DNA from: Whalleya microplaca
Taxonomy: Eukaryota; Ascomycota; Sordariomycetes; Xylariales; Xylariaceae
NCBI GenBank assembly: GCA_022497155.1
Contig: MU385723.1
Span: 620,001-684,000, forward strand
Direction of reading: 5' to 3'
DNA length: 64,000 bases
Positions within the stretch are counted from its first letter, which is position 1. Each line of letters begins with the position of its first letter. Position numbers and translations under genes: made by a program. Under the pieces are notes generated by a model, which searched no databases, was not told where the DNA came from, and saw nothing but the letters and a program-made list of their open reading frames with translations. This document shows, piece by piece, positions 47,302-60,179 of this stretch.

Positions 47302-48402
47302 GGTTGCGATAGTCCTCGCAGCAGTACGAAGATCTGGTATTGAGAACAAGTGTATAAACTTCGCCAAGGATGGATCTAGTTACACACAATGGAAGAGACA
47401 GGCTGGCACATCACAAGGAAATCTGGCGGTATGTTCTCTATAGCTTGTGTCCCTTCTTATGCCAGGTGTTGCGCCGCACCCTGACATAAAATATGGAGAA
47501 GAAGATCTTGGGAGGTTACTACGAAAAATCTATAATAGTTGGCATCCGAGAAAGTCTTGCCGAATGGTCCAGTTGGTAGGATAAAGCTTCAGGCTTGATG
47601 ATGGAGGTCTACTCCCTTGCTTGATTAGTACCTACTGAATAAAGCATTTTTAGGAGTTGGGCAAGACCACGAGAACATAAGGTAATCGACCCTGAGAAGA
47701 ATACCACGGATCTATTCATATTTTGCGTGGCATAGCGAGTATATGATGTGCGAAATTCGGTCTATAAATTGGGGCTCTCAAGAGCGTCGACGGAATACCT
47801 AATTAGATCATTCGGGTCTTTGTTGTGGAGACTTGTTTCTTACTTGCATTTACATACCAACCCCACAAGCACTGAATTCAGTAGTCTTTCATAGCTAGAT
47901 ATATGTAACCTTGCTTACAATAGCATTGCTCTTAACCAGGTTCGATCACGGGCTCTGCATGAGAAAGAGGTGGTATGGAAGTTCTCCTCGAAAATAGGCG
48001 ATAAACCTCAGGAGGGCTGTTTTCACAGCCAAAGTTGGCAAAGGGGGATATATACCTATAGAAATCTCTATACAAGTAATTTTGTTCATTTTCTGCATTT
48101 CGCTATGTTTGACTCATTTAGGTTCATCCAACATCTATACCACCCAGCTGATGCCCAAGAACAAGGTCGAGGCGCTTGACCGGTATAAGAGATCACCAAG
48201 GCTGTCTTGCGAAGACCATCCTTCGATAGACAGCACGCTTTACTCCATCATAAAGACGCTTAAATACATATCAGCTGTAGGTATACAGAAATACAACAGC
48301 GCTGGCGTATCCGACGAAAATCCAGAAACCAAAAAACCACAGCTGCGCCCAAACCAATATCAACGTGAAGCCATAATCATAACAGCGTATCAGACATCCA
48401 AA
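47302..48402. other. Intergenic region
   Basis: A 1.1-kb spacer upstream of the FAD oxidase. A stretch at about 47566-47625 resembles the D-arm of a tRNA (GGTCCAGTTGGTAGGA) but has no T-arm and no pairing acceptor, so I do not call a tRNA. Otherwise AT-rich with no gene. Confidence 0.55.
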
Positions 48403-49798
48403 CTAGGTCGCAATGCAGCCAGTAATTCCCTTGGTCCCAACACCCTCCTTGTTCAAAGCCCACTCAACCGCCTCCTTCACATCCTTCGCCATATGATACG
48501 GCTGATGAGCTGGTACAGATCCAGCGACATGAATTCCCGTCTCAACTAGGACGCTCTTCCACGTAAATCCATAGCGGGACTGAAACGAATTTGCGCCTAT
48601 AATATCGCTCTCGGGATTATCGCCCACCATATACACGGTCCCGATCTCCCTCGCGGGGTTCAAATCCTCCGCGCACCGCCGCAGCGCCTTCTCGGCATAA
48701 ACATAGGTCCCATCCGTCGGCTTGCCGATGACCGTGTACTCGAGCTTCGCGAGGCCGCGCGTGGCGAAGTCCCAGATGCCGCGCAGCGCCTCGCGGAAGG
48801 CGCCCTGCGCGAACCGCGGGTGCTCGTGCTCGGTGCACCACTCGAAGTCGGGGTTACAAAAGAACAGGCGCGGCTGTCCGTCCTGCAGGTATCCGTTGTT
48901 GGGCAGCGCCGAGTCGCCGTTCTTGGGCGAGCGCGTCCCGATGCGGCCCCCGGAGGACAGGAGCAGGTCGCCGACGAGCTGCAGGTCCAGACACCAGTCT
49001 CGCGGGGACGTCCACACGAGGATGGCGGCGATCTGCGTGCCCGTGCCGTCGTTGGAGCCGGAGGTGAAGGAGGGGGCGGAGCCGTCGTCGCTGCTGCTGC
49101 ACCGCCGTCCGTGCTCGTCGTGGTGCGCTCGCGTCATCTCGGGGAAGGGGTGGATGTGCGCGCACCCCTTCATGATGTCCGAGGAGGTCACGACTTTCTT
49201 GAAGCCGTACGCTTGCGCTAGGTCGCGGATCTGCTGCCCGTGTCCGCCGAGGGCTAGGATGGTCTTGTTGCCGTACTCGGGGACCAGGTCGTGGAACGGG
49301 GTGTGCGACTGTATAAACTGCTTTGTGTCGAGAACGAGATCAAGTCGCTGGCCCAGCTTACTACAGCATAGCGAGTTAGTATCTGCTAATTATAGATAAT
49401 TTGGCAAAACTTCGGGAGCTTAAAAAGCTATCTTCGCATTTTGTACTCTGGAATATACCTTAAGAGGGGACTCTTGCTCCTGAACCAGGAAAGAATGAGA
49501 AATATATGACTCTGGATAGTACTTACGCAACATGCGCCTCCTCGGTTAGTCCACCGCCGTTGGTGAGGAAAACGAACGGGATGTTTCTGCGTTGAAGTTC
49601 CTGGATTGCCTCACGAGCTCCTGGTAGTGGCTTCGTGCCCTTCATCAGGACACCGTCGATGTCGAATGCAAACGCAACCGTGCGCTTCCTGGCTCGAACC
49701 ATGTTGTGTCGCCGGTCCTCTGTTGAGGAGTCGAGATAAAAGTATTGAACCAGTTTTTGAGCTGCCGCTCCAAAGGAAATGCGCCGAGTCTTCTGCAT
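48403..49798 (-). CDS. HAD-superfamily hydrolase, CECR5/HDHD5-like
   Basis: HAD phosphatase of the IIA subclass, predicted 409 aa, from exons 49527-49798 and 48403-49360 (complement). The start ATG opens MQKTRRISFGAAAQKLV, an Arg-rich acid-free segment like a mitochondrial presequence. The nucleophile motif is FDIDGVL (Asp46 and Asp48). Motif II is FLTNGGG, a Thr in the usual place. Motif IV is GDNPESDIIGAN (337-348) with the metal-binding Asp. KPTDGTYVYAEKAL has the Lys of motif III nearby. The cap contains an Asp/Ser/His-rich insert (EHGRRCSSSDDGSAPSFTSG), probably a disordered loop. The yeast relative (YKR070W) is mitochondrial; its substrate is uncertain. Confidence 0.92.
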
Positions 49799-51948
49799 AA
49801 AACTGGTAATGGTGCAGAATGCAAATGTAAGAGCTTCTATCCAACTAAATAGATCTCTCCGTTTCCCTCCTAATGCGGTATATGAGTCAGTCAAAGTCGC
49901 GCGTTATCATGTGAATAACAGAAGTACAGAAAGACCGAGATGTTGGCCGACCTATAACTCCGCCCACGAGATCAAGATGACGGGAAGGGATAATGTAGGT
50001 ACCCAGGTCACTCACCATGTTTGTCCATCCTCATTGGTTGACTCATTTTGTCCAGAAAGTACTCAATGACCACGCTGAGTAGAAGTATGGCCTGGTCACT
50101 GTTGTTGGATGTGTGTATAATAAACAGGACAACCCGAAGTGTTTTTCGCCGCAGCTCGAGGCTCTCGGGGCACCATCGATCCTTGAAATAGCCAAGAAAA
50201 GTGGCTCGACGAAGTCTGAGTACAGATGAGATCAACTTGTGGCTGGCAGCAGAATATGTCTTATATTTCGTGACTGGAGTTGTGCAAGATAAGCCCCTTG
50301 CGAATAGCCACGAACCAACTGAGTCTCGTCCTTCTAACACATGCTTAGCCGGGCGAGCAGCGGGTGGGGCGATTTTGCTTTTAGACGTTGCACTAGATAA
50401 GAAACTTCATTTTCTGTTTGTCCGAATTGTGCTTGCTGCGCTGCAAACACCCACGGAGGCTCTGCAGGTTATTATATTGCCTCATCAAGGCGTCCAGGCG
50501 GGAGAGCCTGACAAGCTCTAGGTTCAGTTTCTCCCTAGCGCAGAGGTGACACTGATATTTTAAGTTCTGCTTCTAAGTAGTTAGCAACTTTCCTAATTCA
50601 GACATCATTATTGATGTGAACCAATCAGAACCCACAAACTTAAAACCGTTTAACCTCAGTGTTGGCAATTGAAGTTGATATAGTTAATGATAAGTTCAGT
50701 ACAAGTAAACATTAAGAATATGTATTGGAGTTGGTAAGTAATTTCAATTTACCTACGGAAGATGAGCTAACAAAGCGAATAACCATATAGCGCTGGCGGC
50801 GCTGTCAGGAATCCAACCTATTCGCCTTATCAACTCACTGCAGCTACGGAGGGAATCAGTTAGTGCATATTCCTTCCTCCTTTCTGAATTGCGTGATATC
50901 CTATTTATGTCCTCGAAGCCTCTCTTACCAGGTAAATGGAGAAAAACGACATTGCGGCTGCTTAGCCCAGTGTCTAGACTTCCAAAAAGCTTATCAATCT
51001 GTACCGAGTGTCCAATGTGAATCTAGCAGTTTCAGACCGCCTTGTGGCGGATACGACCGTTTGAAACATGGCGCAGCCGTCTTATCTGTAATGGGAAGGT
51101 GAAGCATCGTTTTACACCAGACGTCAAAAGCCTAATCACTTCGGCCAACCACTAGTCACATAAAAATAGAGAAGAATCTGTTCTAATAAAAGAGGCGAAA
51201 ATCATCGCAAAGTCAATAGAATCCGAGCTATCTAAGCCCTTCATCGCATCGTCCCGTCCGAGAATTTCAGAAGAAATTGCACGGAGAGACAGCATTTTGT
51301 AGATGTCCGTTGAACCATGGTCCCCATATCCGGTTCAGCCGTCCGCCCACCAAACGCCATTGTTTGGCTTTTCCCGAGCCGGACCCTTAATGTATCCTCC
51401 AGGGAGGCCCGGCAAGTCTAGCGAAAGCATATATCCCTCCAACACCAAGGCCCATCTCTTGCGGTGTTGTGGCCGTGGTTCCCATGTAATCCGTATGGCT
51501 GGGAATCCGTTCCCTTCCTAGCCGACCCAGTTAGATAAGAAAATAAAAGAAAACGAAAATAATAAGAAGCCCAAAGAACTCCATGCCCATGTAAGATGCT
51601 TTTAATCGCAGTAAGGAGTATATCATGCCCAGGTCCATCACCCGCCGCCACAGATGCCATGACCCCAAGGATCCATGTTGTAGTTGAGTGAGGGGTATTT
51701 TGTCTATGAGTCCGGATTTTCTCATTAAACGTCTATTGTCGTCGTATGGCAAGAATAGTAAAAAAGGCGTGCCCGAAGTTCAGAAGGGTAAAGAATAATG
51801 GTTCAAAGTAAAGGGTAATGATTCGAGGGTAAGGGGTAAGGGGTAAAGTAAAAACAAAGATAATAGAACGCAGAAAACGATAACGAAACCAAGAGATAGC
51901 GACCACCAGTTGAGCCTGTCTAGAACGAAGATATAGGCATTATATATG
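49799..51948. other. Intergenic region between HAD and ORP1-like genes
   Basis: A 2.15-kb spacer. The frames 50008-50340 (minus) and 50201-50521 (plus) overlap each other and show no family motif. A GGGTAA-type repeat lies at about 51826-51848, near the 3' end of the following gene. No gene supported. Confidence 0.55.
51826..51848 (+). repeat. GGGTAAG tandem repeat
   Basis: Three to four GGGTAAG/GGGTAAA units, next to further imperfect AGGGTAA copies at 51785-51820. They are telomere-like in look but too short and irregular to be an interstitial telomere. Confidence 0.6.
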
Positions 51949-54900
51949 CTAGCGGCGTTCGCTGTAGATGGCTTTGGCTTGGTCAGTTTCCTGAACCAGA
52001 GGGCGAGTGGCATACTGGCGCGAGGTCGCATATGAGTGTTGATGATGATGATAAGATGGGGAGTGCTCATAGTCAGGTTTCAGGCGAGGATCATGCGTAT
52101 GGTTATAATCAGGAGATGCATGAGGAAGGGCACTATGGGGAACTACCGGCGTGCTTTGGTGGCGGTTATGGCGATATGCAGGGTAAGGTGAGCTCCGAGC
52201 TTGTGGTCGAGGGGTCCAGGAAGGCTGATGTGCTGCGAAGCTTCGCGACACGGGCGCAGGGCAATCATCATAATACCCGGGCGGCCCTGGAGATACCTGA
52301 GGTTGGTCCGCAGGCACAGTGCTTCTGTCATAGGCGGACGTAGGCTCACTGGGATAGCTCAGTGTCACCGGAGGGTAATCTGACGGAGGCCGAAAACTGA
52401 AACCATTTTGGAAGCCACCTAACTCCGAGTATGACCGCTGATGGTTATGACGTCTTGCTTCAAGATAATTGTGTGAATTGTCGGAACCTAGCTCAGCTGC
52501 TGGTTGACATCCATGTCTCTGAGGGGACGGTTCAGGCAAATGAGCCCCATAGTGGTAATGCGAACCTCGATCACTCTCCTCATTATAATATGACTCCTCA
52601 ACACGATTCTCCTGGATGTGATTAAAGGAGGGACGATGAGGAAGTGGATACATGGGCCGTAGTGTTGGGGTGACTGTGGGAGCTGGTCGTTCAGGCAGTC
52701 TAGACAGGCCCATGTGCCCGTTTTGTTCGCTATATAGGGGGGCATCGGATATTCTTTGGCGTTTCTCAACGGGCGATGAACGAAATGAATTGTCATGTCG
52801 CCAGTATGGGGGCTGGCTAACACGGCGTGCCATGGGTTGAGACCCGTTCTGTAGAGTGACGCCCACAGACTGAGATCGTTTGTGAGGGCTGGATCCATTG
52901 CTCGTCTTACGCTTGATCACTGCCTTGCTTCTAGCATCGTCCGAAGCTTCCATAGAAATGTTGGGTAGTATCTCGATATCTGGTATCTGCGTCATGTTAT
53001 TTTGTTCCATCTCCTGCTGGAGACGTGCCACGATGGCTTCAATTTCAGTAGTGCTATACCCATCACCACATTGGTCGCGAAGCCAATCTGGCACAGCAGT
53101 TCCGTTCAAAACCGCACGATCCAGTGTATCATCATCGTCACTCTCGTCGTGGTATGGTCGTTTCTTGTTTGACTTTTCCTGTAAGCGAGTTTGCTCTCGC
53201 TTTCGCATTGACAAGGACCAGTCGACAACAATGCCACCTTGTCCTTTTTCCTTGTTCTGATCACTCCACGCTTGCACGCGCCGGATCTGCTTCTGAACCA
53301 AATCGCCTTGTACTCTGGCATATTCCTGTGCGTTACGATAGCGGCTACGTTGGTAGTGTTTCCGGCAGAAATGAACCCAAACGTGTGAAGGAATGTTTCT
53401 GGTACATGACTTATTGCGGCCAAAAATGTGCGAAATGGCTTTGCGGGGCTGAGAGCCGGTATCGCAATTTTCTTTGTACATGCAAACAATTCTCTCCATA
53501 TTGGATAGCTGTCCATGTTCGACCGGAGATGCAGACGTGTCTTCCATGATGTATCCGGACCGGTGCGCACCTTGATATGGAGGAGAAGGGGGCTGAAGTG
53601 TGTTAGGAGGTATTGGGGGAAAAGATCGATCTAGATTGACAGCAGCGAAGTCTGGTGCCGATATAGCTCTTTTGTGCCTAGCAAGATGGGGAAGAAGGTA
53701 ACTGATGTCGGGCTTTATATTCTTTTCACTGCAGCTGTATTAGTGCTGGATGGCATCAAGGCAGCGCAGGAAATGTGTCACTAAGTTCAGTCCACGAGCA
53801 GTGACAGACTGATAGTCGGGATAAGGATAGTAAAGATAGATAGTCGGAATATAGATAGGAAAGGTAGATAGGTAGATAGTCGGGGAATGAAGATGGTAAA
53901 GGTGGATGGTTGAGGAATAATAATAGTGAAGTTGAATAAATGGTAGGAATTAAGTAGGGTAATTAATGGGGACTTTACCCTGCGGTGACTCAAGATGATG
54001 GGATAATTTGGAGATAACAATGTGCAAAACATGACACGAGATTGGCATTAATGAAGTGAACTAACGCAGGAAATCATTTGCGGGGGAAGGAAGGAATACT
54101 GCTGGATTTGGGAATTGCTCTAAGTGTCCAATGCCAATGGACGAGGGGATGAGATGAGATGCTTGATACGCTCAGATAGGGGGAATATTGCAGCGCTTTC
54201 AAAAGGGCAAGAGCGGTACCAGCAGATGAGCTACATAACAGTCACTGGCTGACGGGCGCACGGAATAATTCCGGCACCTGTCACAAGCCAGGCATGCAAT
54301 TAGGGAGGGAGGAGGTGTCCGGTGCAGGTCATGGATGCAAGTCAGGAACGAAATGTGTGAATCATTACTCACATGGTGGTGGTGGTGGTTTGTGTACTCG
54401 TCCGAATTGAGTTCAGGTTAGGCCTCGACATCAGCATGGCATCGGATGGAGAGCTAGACCGTATGAGACCTGTCAGAGGTAACTCTTCCGTATTCCTGAG
54501 TGGAGACATTATTCCATCTTTACTCGTCCTCTGGTGGTAATCTGCTGGGGAGACTTTGGACTTAGCCAAGTCTTCGCCCTCGAGGCTGATTTCAAGTGAG
54601 GATACATCCGGGATCGCACTCATCGGCTGGATTCCCCCAACCGTGGACATAGACGATATCCTCGAGTGGGATAGCGAAGCTGATGACGAGGCATACGAGG
54701 ACAGGCTGCTGTGACTATTGGAACATTTGTGTCTTGGTGATTTAGGACTTAGAGATTCTGCTGGCGATTCACTATGGGATATCGACCGGACGGGCACTTG
54801 TGTTGACTTAGTGTCTATTGCCAACGGCAGTGCGTACCCATTGGCATCCCATGGTGTCCTACTGCGACTTGGCGGTTTTGATTCATTAGTTCTTCGGGAT

Positions 54901-55073
54901 GGTGCTTTCTCTGGAGATGGTGTGAGGGAAACAGAGGAGAATGATGTTTCCTCGTCGATTATCGAAGGCGTCGAGGTTACCGAAGTGTTTTCCGCTGAAT
55001 GCCTTGTATCTGTGACTACATTTGGCTCCCTACGTACCATTGAGGACGAATTGAGCAACGATGTGACATCCAT
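51949..55073 (-). CDS. Large ORP1-like fungal protein of unknown function
   Basis: Predicted 826 aa from exons 54373-55073 and 51949-53728 (complement). The 644-nt intron is the longest in the window. The join is in frame (TTTTTI|EKNIKPDISYLLPH). The N-terminal exon begins MDVTSLLNSSS and is Ser-rich, with RTPWDANGYALPL and KCSNSHSSLSSYASSSASLSHSRISSMSTV, a pattern I associate with filamentous-fungal proteins annotated ORP1-like. The second exon has a conserved block at about 315-395 with Cys and His in CMYKENCDTG, NKSCTRNIPSHVWVHFCRKHYQRSRYRN and QKQIRRVQAWS, possibly a metal-binding or nucleic-acid-binding fold. The rest is Pro/His/Tyr-rich and probably disordered. No enzyme motif is seen. 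The product is likely nuclear, on its basic character alone. Confidence 0.8.
53811..53884. repeat. GATAGTCGG repeats in the long intron
   Basis: Three copies of GATAGTCGG(G) at 53811-53820, 53839-53847 and 53875-53884, separated by related GATAG/AAAGATAG words, inside the 644-nt intron of the ORP1-like gene. GATA cores occur in each. Confidence 0.75.
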
Positions 55074-58000
55074 GTTGTCAATAACCCAGTTGTATTTAGC
55101 GAATGAAGCGGTCAATGTGATCTTGAGGATGAGATCGAAAAGGAATAGCAGTATACTCCCCTGAATCAGACTGGGAACCTGGAGTTATAAGGTAGAAGGT
55201 AGCACATAAACTAAGATAGCTTAATGCGCAATGCAGGATGACTATAAAACCAGTTCCTGTGTCGCTGGGGTGATGGTAATAAACACAACCTGTGAGTGGT
55301 GGAGATGTGTAAGGGGAGTGTGACAGGAGGTTCCAAATATCACAACCTGCACCGATGCTATTTGGATAGCAAAGCGACTCGATCGCGCCTCGAATTCACA
55401 ATCTCAATAGCAAGTTCGTAGCTCCTTATGCCGGCGTACAGGAGGAAGACGTCGTGGAGTGAAGACCTCCGAGATACACACGATCCCCCAAAGGCGTAAC
55501 CGCCTAGGCACCCACTCAATTCTAGGATGCTTCAAATGGAAATAGGTAAAAGCACATATCCTGTCGCTTGAGATGGGTGTCTTGCCAAACCTAGGTTCAA
55601 ATTGGCTCGTGGCTGCCGTAGAAAGAATAGGAACACAACTTGTTTGCTAACGTTGTCCCCATATAAAGTACTTAGTACTTAGAACGTCACAAGGTCCAGA
55701 AAAAAGAGGTCGTTGTTCGGATGATAGCTTGCTGTCATTGGTGTCGTGTAGATTCGATAACGATGAAGGCTGTCAACGCAACTTCCCACAAAAGCAAAAG
55801 CCAGGGGTCGGTCTCGACCGCGCCGTTCGATGACGAGGATCCTTCTAAGATTATGACGCCAAAATGGCCATAAACACACGCCAGCTAACCCGTCTTCGTC
55901 CAGAGACGATCTCTTAAAGGCGTGCAGTGAACCTCACTGCCAGAGAAATGTGCGTCAAGGTCGTCCCACTTTCTCGCGCTCGCTAGCACGCCCACTTCCC
56001 TATTGCTGATTCTGGTCCGAGATGACAAGAGCTCATACAGATCTATGAGACAAGCTTCCCTCCATCGACTAGGCCTTTGGCGACTCCAGAGAAGGTCCGT
56101 AAATTGGTAATAGACCTCGCAGCATGAGGTTACTATCCGGGAGAATCTTAAATAGACTAGAAATGGCGTGGGAGTTTCTAGGGTTTTGTCATCTAAGCAA
56201 GGTAGACCCAGGGTCTGATAAGATTATCAGAATTACCGATGTGATCGATGCTGGATAATCTTGACAAGGGCTCAAAGAAATTGAAACGATCGAGGTGAGT
56301 ACGTATACAGTAGAATGAGGAAGCGACGAAAGTGAACTGGCTGCCTCGTCCTCGGAATACCAAACAACTGATTTCCCTGATCAACCTAAAATCGGACCTT
56401 GGGTGGACCGAAAGAAGCGTATGTAGAAAAGAAACTGTACCCCTTGCTGTTTGACGGGGTTTCCTGATACGCCAACCCAGTAGTTGATCTGATTCGCCCT
56501 CCACAGGCAAGTGGTAGCAGTAGACAAGCGAACTGCCTCGTCGTTGGGCTTAATCAAAAGTTACCGGAACTGAAGGTAATGAGAGAAGTAGGGAGCGGAT
56601 GCTGGCTCCAGAAATGTCAGAGACGGGACCACTACAACAGCCGTCAGAAGCGAGTTGACAAGGAGAAGGATGCAGGAGAGCCGAATATGGAGTTACAGAA
56701 AGACAGGACGACATCGAGGGACGGGATGAAGGTCCCAAAGACAGCACAAGAGCAAGGCTGTGCTAGTGTTGCATGAACATAGGAGCATCTGAAAGCGACA
56801 ACAGTTTAGAAGGGGACTGGGGAAGGTGCACAGGTAGCTTGGGGTATGCCGTATCCGAGAAAATGGAATATCTGTTTCTGTTTCCGAGCTTGAGCTGAAG
56901 CGCCTAGATAGCAGAAGACTAAACAAAAGGTTGTTCTAAGAATTCGAAACGGAGGCCAGTCACAAGGCTCATTGAGGCGTTGATGAGCAGATAAACTAGG
57001 GAAGATACTCGCCATGGCCAGCAAACTACTATAGAGCGAAGGGTAGGATGTGAGAGCAAGAGTTTCCTGTCAGGGCTACACAGATACTTCACATTATGCG
57101 TTGCGCTGTTGTAGAGCGGCGAGGACGTGTAGCATGCTCCACAATAGGTTTGGGTGGCGGCAGATTCTTCCCAAACGGTGACCTCCCAAGAACGAGGCCC
57201 TGTCACCGTCCAGGGTCGGGCTTGTTACGGCAGCCGTAGGAGCCATTTGAGATGGTTTTCTACTATCGATTCTAGGGTTGTTTGAGAAGGTGTCCTTTGC
57301 GTCAGATCGACGTGTCGTAGATCATGGCGTCAGGTCTCCTCCGTCTGAATACTCCGTGATCTTCACAGGGTATAGCGGCCGCCAGAAGCTTTGGACTTCC
57401 AAAGCAAATTCTGGAGATGCTGATGTGAAGGTCGAACGATTAATAATGACAAGGACGAGTGGTGGCAGAGAGCCATCCACAAGCCGGCAGCAATGACAGG
57501 CCTAAGTAAGTTAGCCATGTAGATCGGGAAGGTAATGTTACAGTGGAATAAATATAAAAATATAAAAAGAATCCACGAATGCGCAACTAACCATTCTCAG
57601 TATAGAGTGCCTGCCCTACCTCGCCACCAGTGCTTCATCAGCCAAATAGGTTAGGATAACACACAATCTTGTACATAGTAAGGGACGCTAGGCAGAGATG
57701 GGTGTGAAGATGGGTGGCTGAGGTGTGGGCGAGAGACAATGGATGTCGGTTGTCAGGGGCTGCGACACCTTACCTACATGGCGTACGTACAGCTCTTAGC
57801 TCCTGTGGCAGTTGAAGTTCTAAACTATAACTGTAGCCAAGTTTGGGGGTTGGCTCCAGGGGTGGCTCGAGGTGGAGCAGATCTCCCAAGTCGGGCCTAG
57901 CGTGTGCGGCTGTCGCGTCTTTTTAAGCAAGATTGCAGATGGATGCAGATGGTGAGCCGATAGACGAGATGTAACTTGTAACCATTCCAATTGCCGCGAC

Positions 58001-60179
58001 TGAACGATCTGCAAGCTGAGACCCGGCATCAGGGCTTGAAACCCCTATGCAGTTAGACATATGTCCACCCTGTTTGATGCCAAATGCGGTTGGTCGCTAC
58101 GAGTAGAAGTTGCTATTGTACTTTGTGCACACATATTTTATTCATCTCTGAGACTCATTCCGACCGGATTACTATAACACCTAACCGGCACTATCACCCG
58201 GACACGCGCAGTTGATCGGTCGGGAGGAGCCGAGCTTGCCAAAGCGAAGCCTCATTCCATCGTTACATTATCAGAAGGATACCCTAGGTAGCTAGCTAAC
58301 GAGGTACTACGCAGTATGTATATTGTAGGTGCTGACAGCGAATGGGCTGCCTAGTAGACTACCTAATGGACAACTGCCTCGGGGCCGGCAGCCAGCCCTA
58401 ACTAAAGTCACGGTTGAAGACGCTGAAGCGGTACCGGGTCGCCATAAACTCTGCGGCTATGCGAGAGCTAAAGAGAAGAATACCTGTACGATATACCATC
58501 CATTATGAGGCGACAACGTTTAGACTATGCATTTGCTGGAGTAATCGCATGCAATGCGAGAAGGGCATTCGCATTCTTCATTTGTTCTTCAAGCTACGTT
58601 ACGTGGTGCGGCTCACTGTCTCCGTCCGACTACGCTGGACGTCTGGTTGATGACGTGACCATATAGTGCCTACTCTTCTCATACCATCTATGTGTATCCG
58701 AAGAAGATGCGACATTCATATTTGAGTTGTGCTGGTGTGTTTCGTCTAGTATCTTATTCTAGGGCATCCGCCGGCAGTCTTCCTCTTTCAGCTTGCTGGA
58801 CTGCTGTCCCAGATTTGGTTGAGTTCGTGCAATGGACTGCCGTCTGTTGTTTCATCTCTCTTGGCACGCCATTGAGAGTCGATGCCAGACACACTCATAC
58901 AGTAATTGAACCTTACAGATGAATGCTCATTGAAATGCCGGGCCTGCATACTGTCGACTGTTGATTCCATCCTCGGGACACTGGATGGTAATACAACGTA
59001 GTAACGCTCGGTTGGGTTCGTTTGGGATCAAAACGTCAAGGAATAGGTATTATGTAGATATAGTAGACGCAAGTGTGTTACATCGAGAATTCTTTTTGGT
59101 GACCGTTGAGAACCATAATATATCGTACTAATCAAGGGACTTGTGTCGTGTTTCAGCCCGCGTGGGAACCCGTCAACCGGTTCTTTGGATTTTCATGCCG
59201 TTTGGGGATACTACCCTACCAGTAATAGGAAATCTTGTCGCAACGGTATATAGAAGAGAATAGGCAGTTATGATAGCAGGTAGTGTAGAGTGGAAAATGT
59301 ATTGGAATAGGTACACAACCTGGGATTTGGATTATATAAGCAACTTATGTAATAAATCCCTACCCTTTTCGGGGTCCTTGTGATGATCCTTCGTCTCTTT
59401 TTCGACCTTTACCTTATCCTGCTTATCAATTCAGGCATATCAAGCATCTTCCAACTCAAGAATAATCAGCAAGAATCATTAGCAATTTGACTGGAAGCGA
59501 CCCCTTGCAGGCATCCTATGTACATATGTAGACGTTCCCATGTCATTTTGAATGCCTCTAACGACGCGGCTCATGAGCCGAGCTGTATGTTTCACCTTAT
59601 GGCAGGGTACTAGGCTCGACGGCTGGCCTCTTTCATCTTGAACATTGGTTTAGGATTGGAATTCGCTACCGGTTTCTCCTCATCGAAGGCCCCGGTAGGC
59701 TTCTGCTGTTTCAATATACGATCAGAGCCTCAACTATGATTTTAAGGTTAAATGAACATGGAGATAGATCAAGATTGGTGGGATCCCCATCTTACAATGC
59801 ATACGTACCTATTGCACAGATCAGCCTCGTCTTGATTATGATGCACGGCGCAATTATAAGTAATTAGATGTATGGGACCTTGTCTACGCGCAGAGGAATT
59901 ACGCGCAAAGGTATTAATAACAATATCGCAAGCTCGTCTCAAGCATCGATTTCGCATCTAGGCAATTGAATAATCAATTGTTCCAGGCTTCACTCGAGGC
60001 ATATTGAAATTCATATTGTATCTTTTCAGGATCCTGAAATTTGAGACTCGATGTACTCAGCTCTTCTCAAATTTCGTTCTTCTGTCTATTCTTGATAGGC
60101 TAGAGCTGAAATGGTTGCCGATGGCCTTAACAATAGCTCAAATGTATCGACTCTGCTCAATACTCGGATTGCCAAGCTC
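55074..60179. other. Gene-free region, left part of the distal 9-kb tail
   Basis: From the start of the ORP1-like gene to the glycosyltransferase relic there is no intact gene. The first 1-2 kb may be the long leader and promoter of the ORP1-like gene. Open frames (for example 56193-56510 minus, 58414-58650 plus) have no motifs, short length and stop-rich flanks. Sequence becomes AT-rich after about 58 kb. No tRNA or rRNA recognised. Confidence 0.55.

Noticed and set aside
47566..47640. tRNA-like stretch with a D-arm-like GGTCCAGTTGGTAGGA
   Set aside because: No pairing anticodon stem, no GTTCGAN T-arm at the right distance and no acceptor stem, so at best a very old fragment or chance.
50008..50521. 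Overlapping frames on both strands (110 and 106 codons)
   Set aside because: They overlap each other, show no motif and have no splice partners; not enough for a gene.
51826..51848. Interstitial telomere made of GGGTAA units
   Set aside because: Too short, irregular in spacing and not TTAGGG in perfect tandem.
54718..55164. Plus-strand frame of 148 codons
   Set aside because: Antisense to the first exon of the ORP1-like gene, with no independent features.
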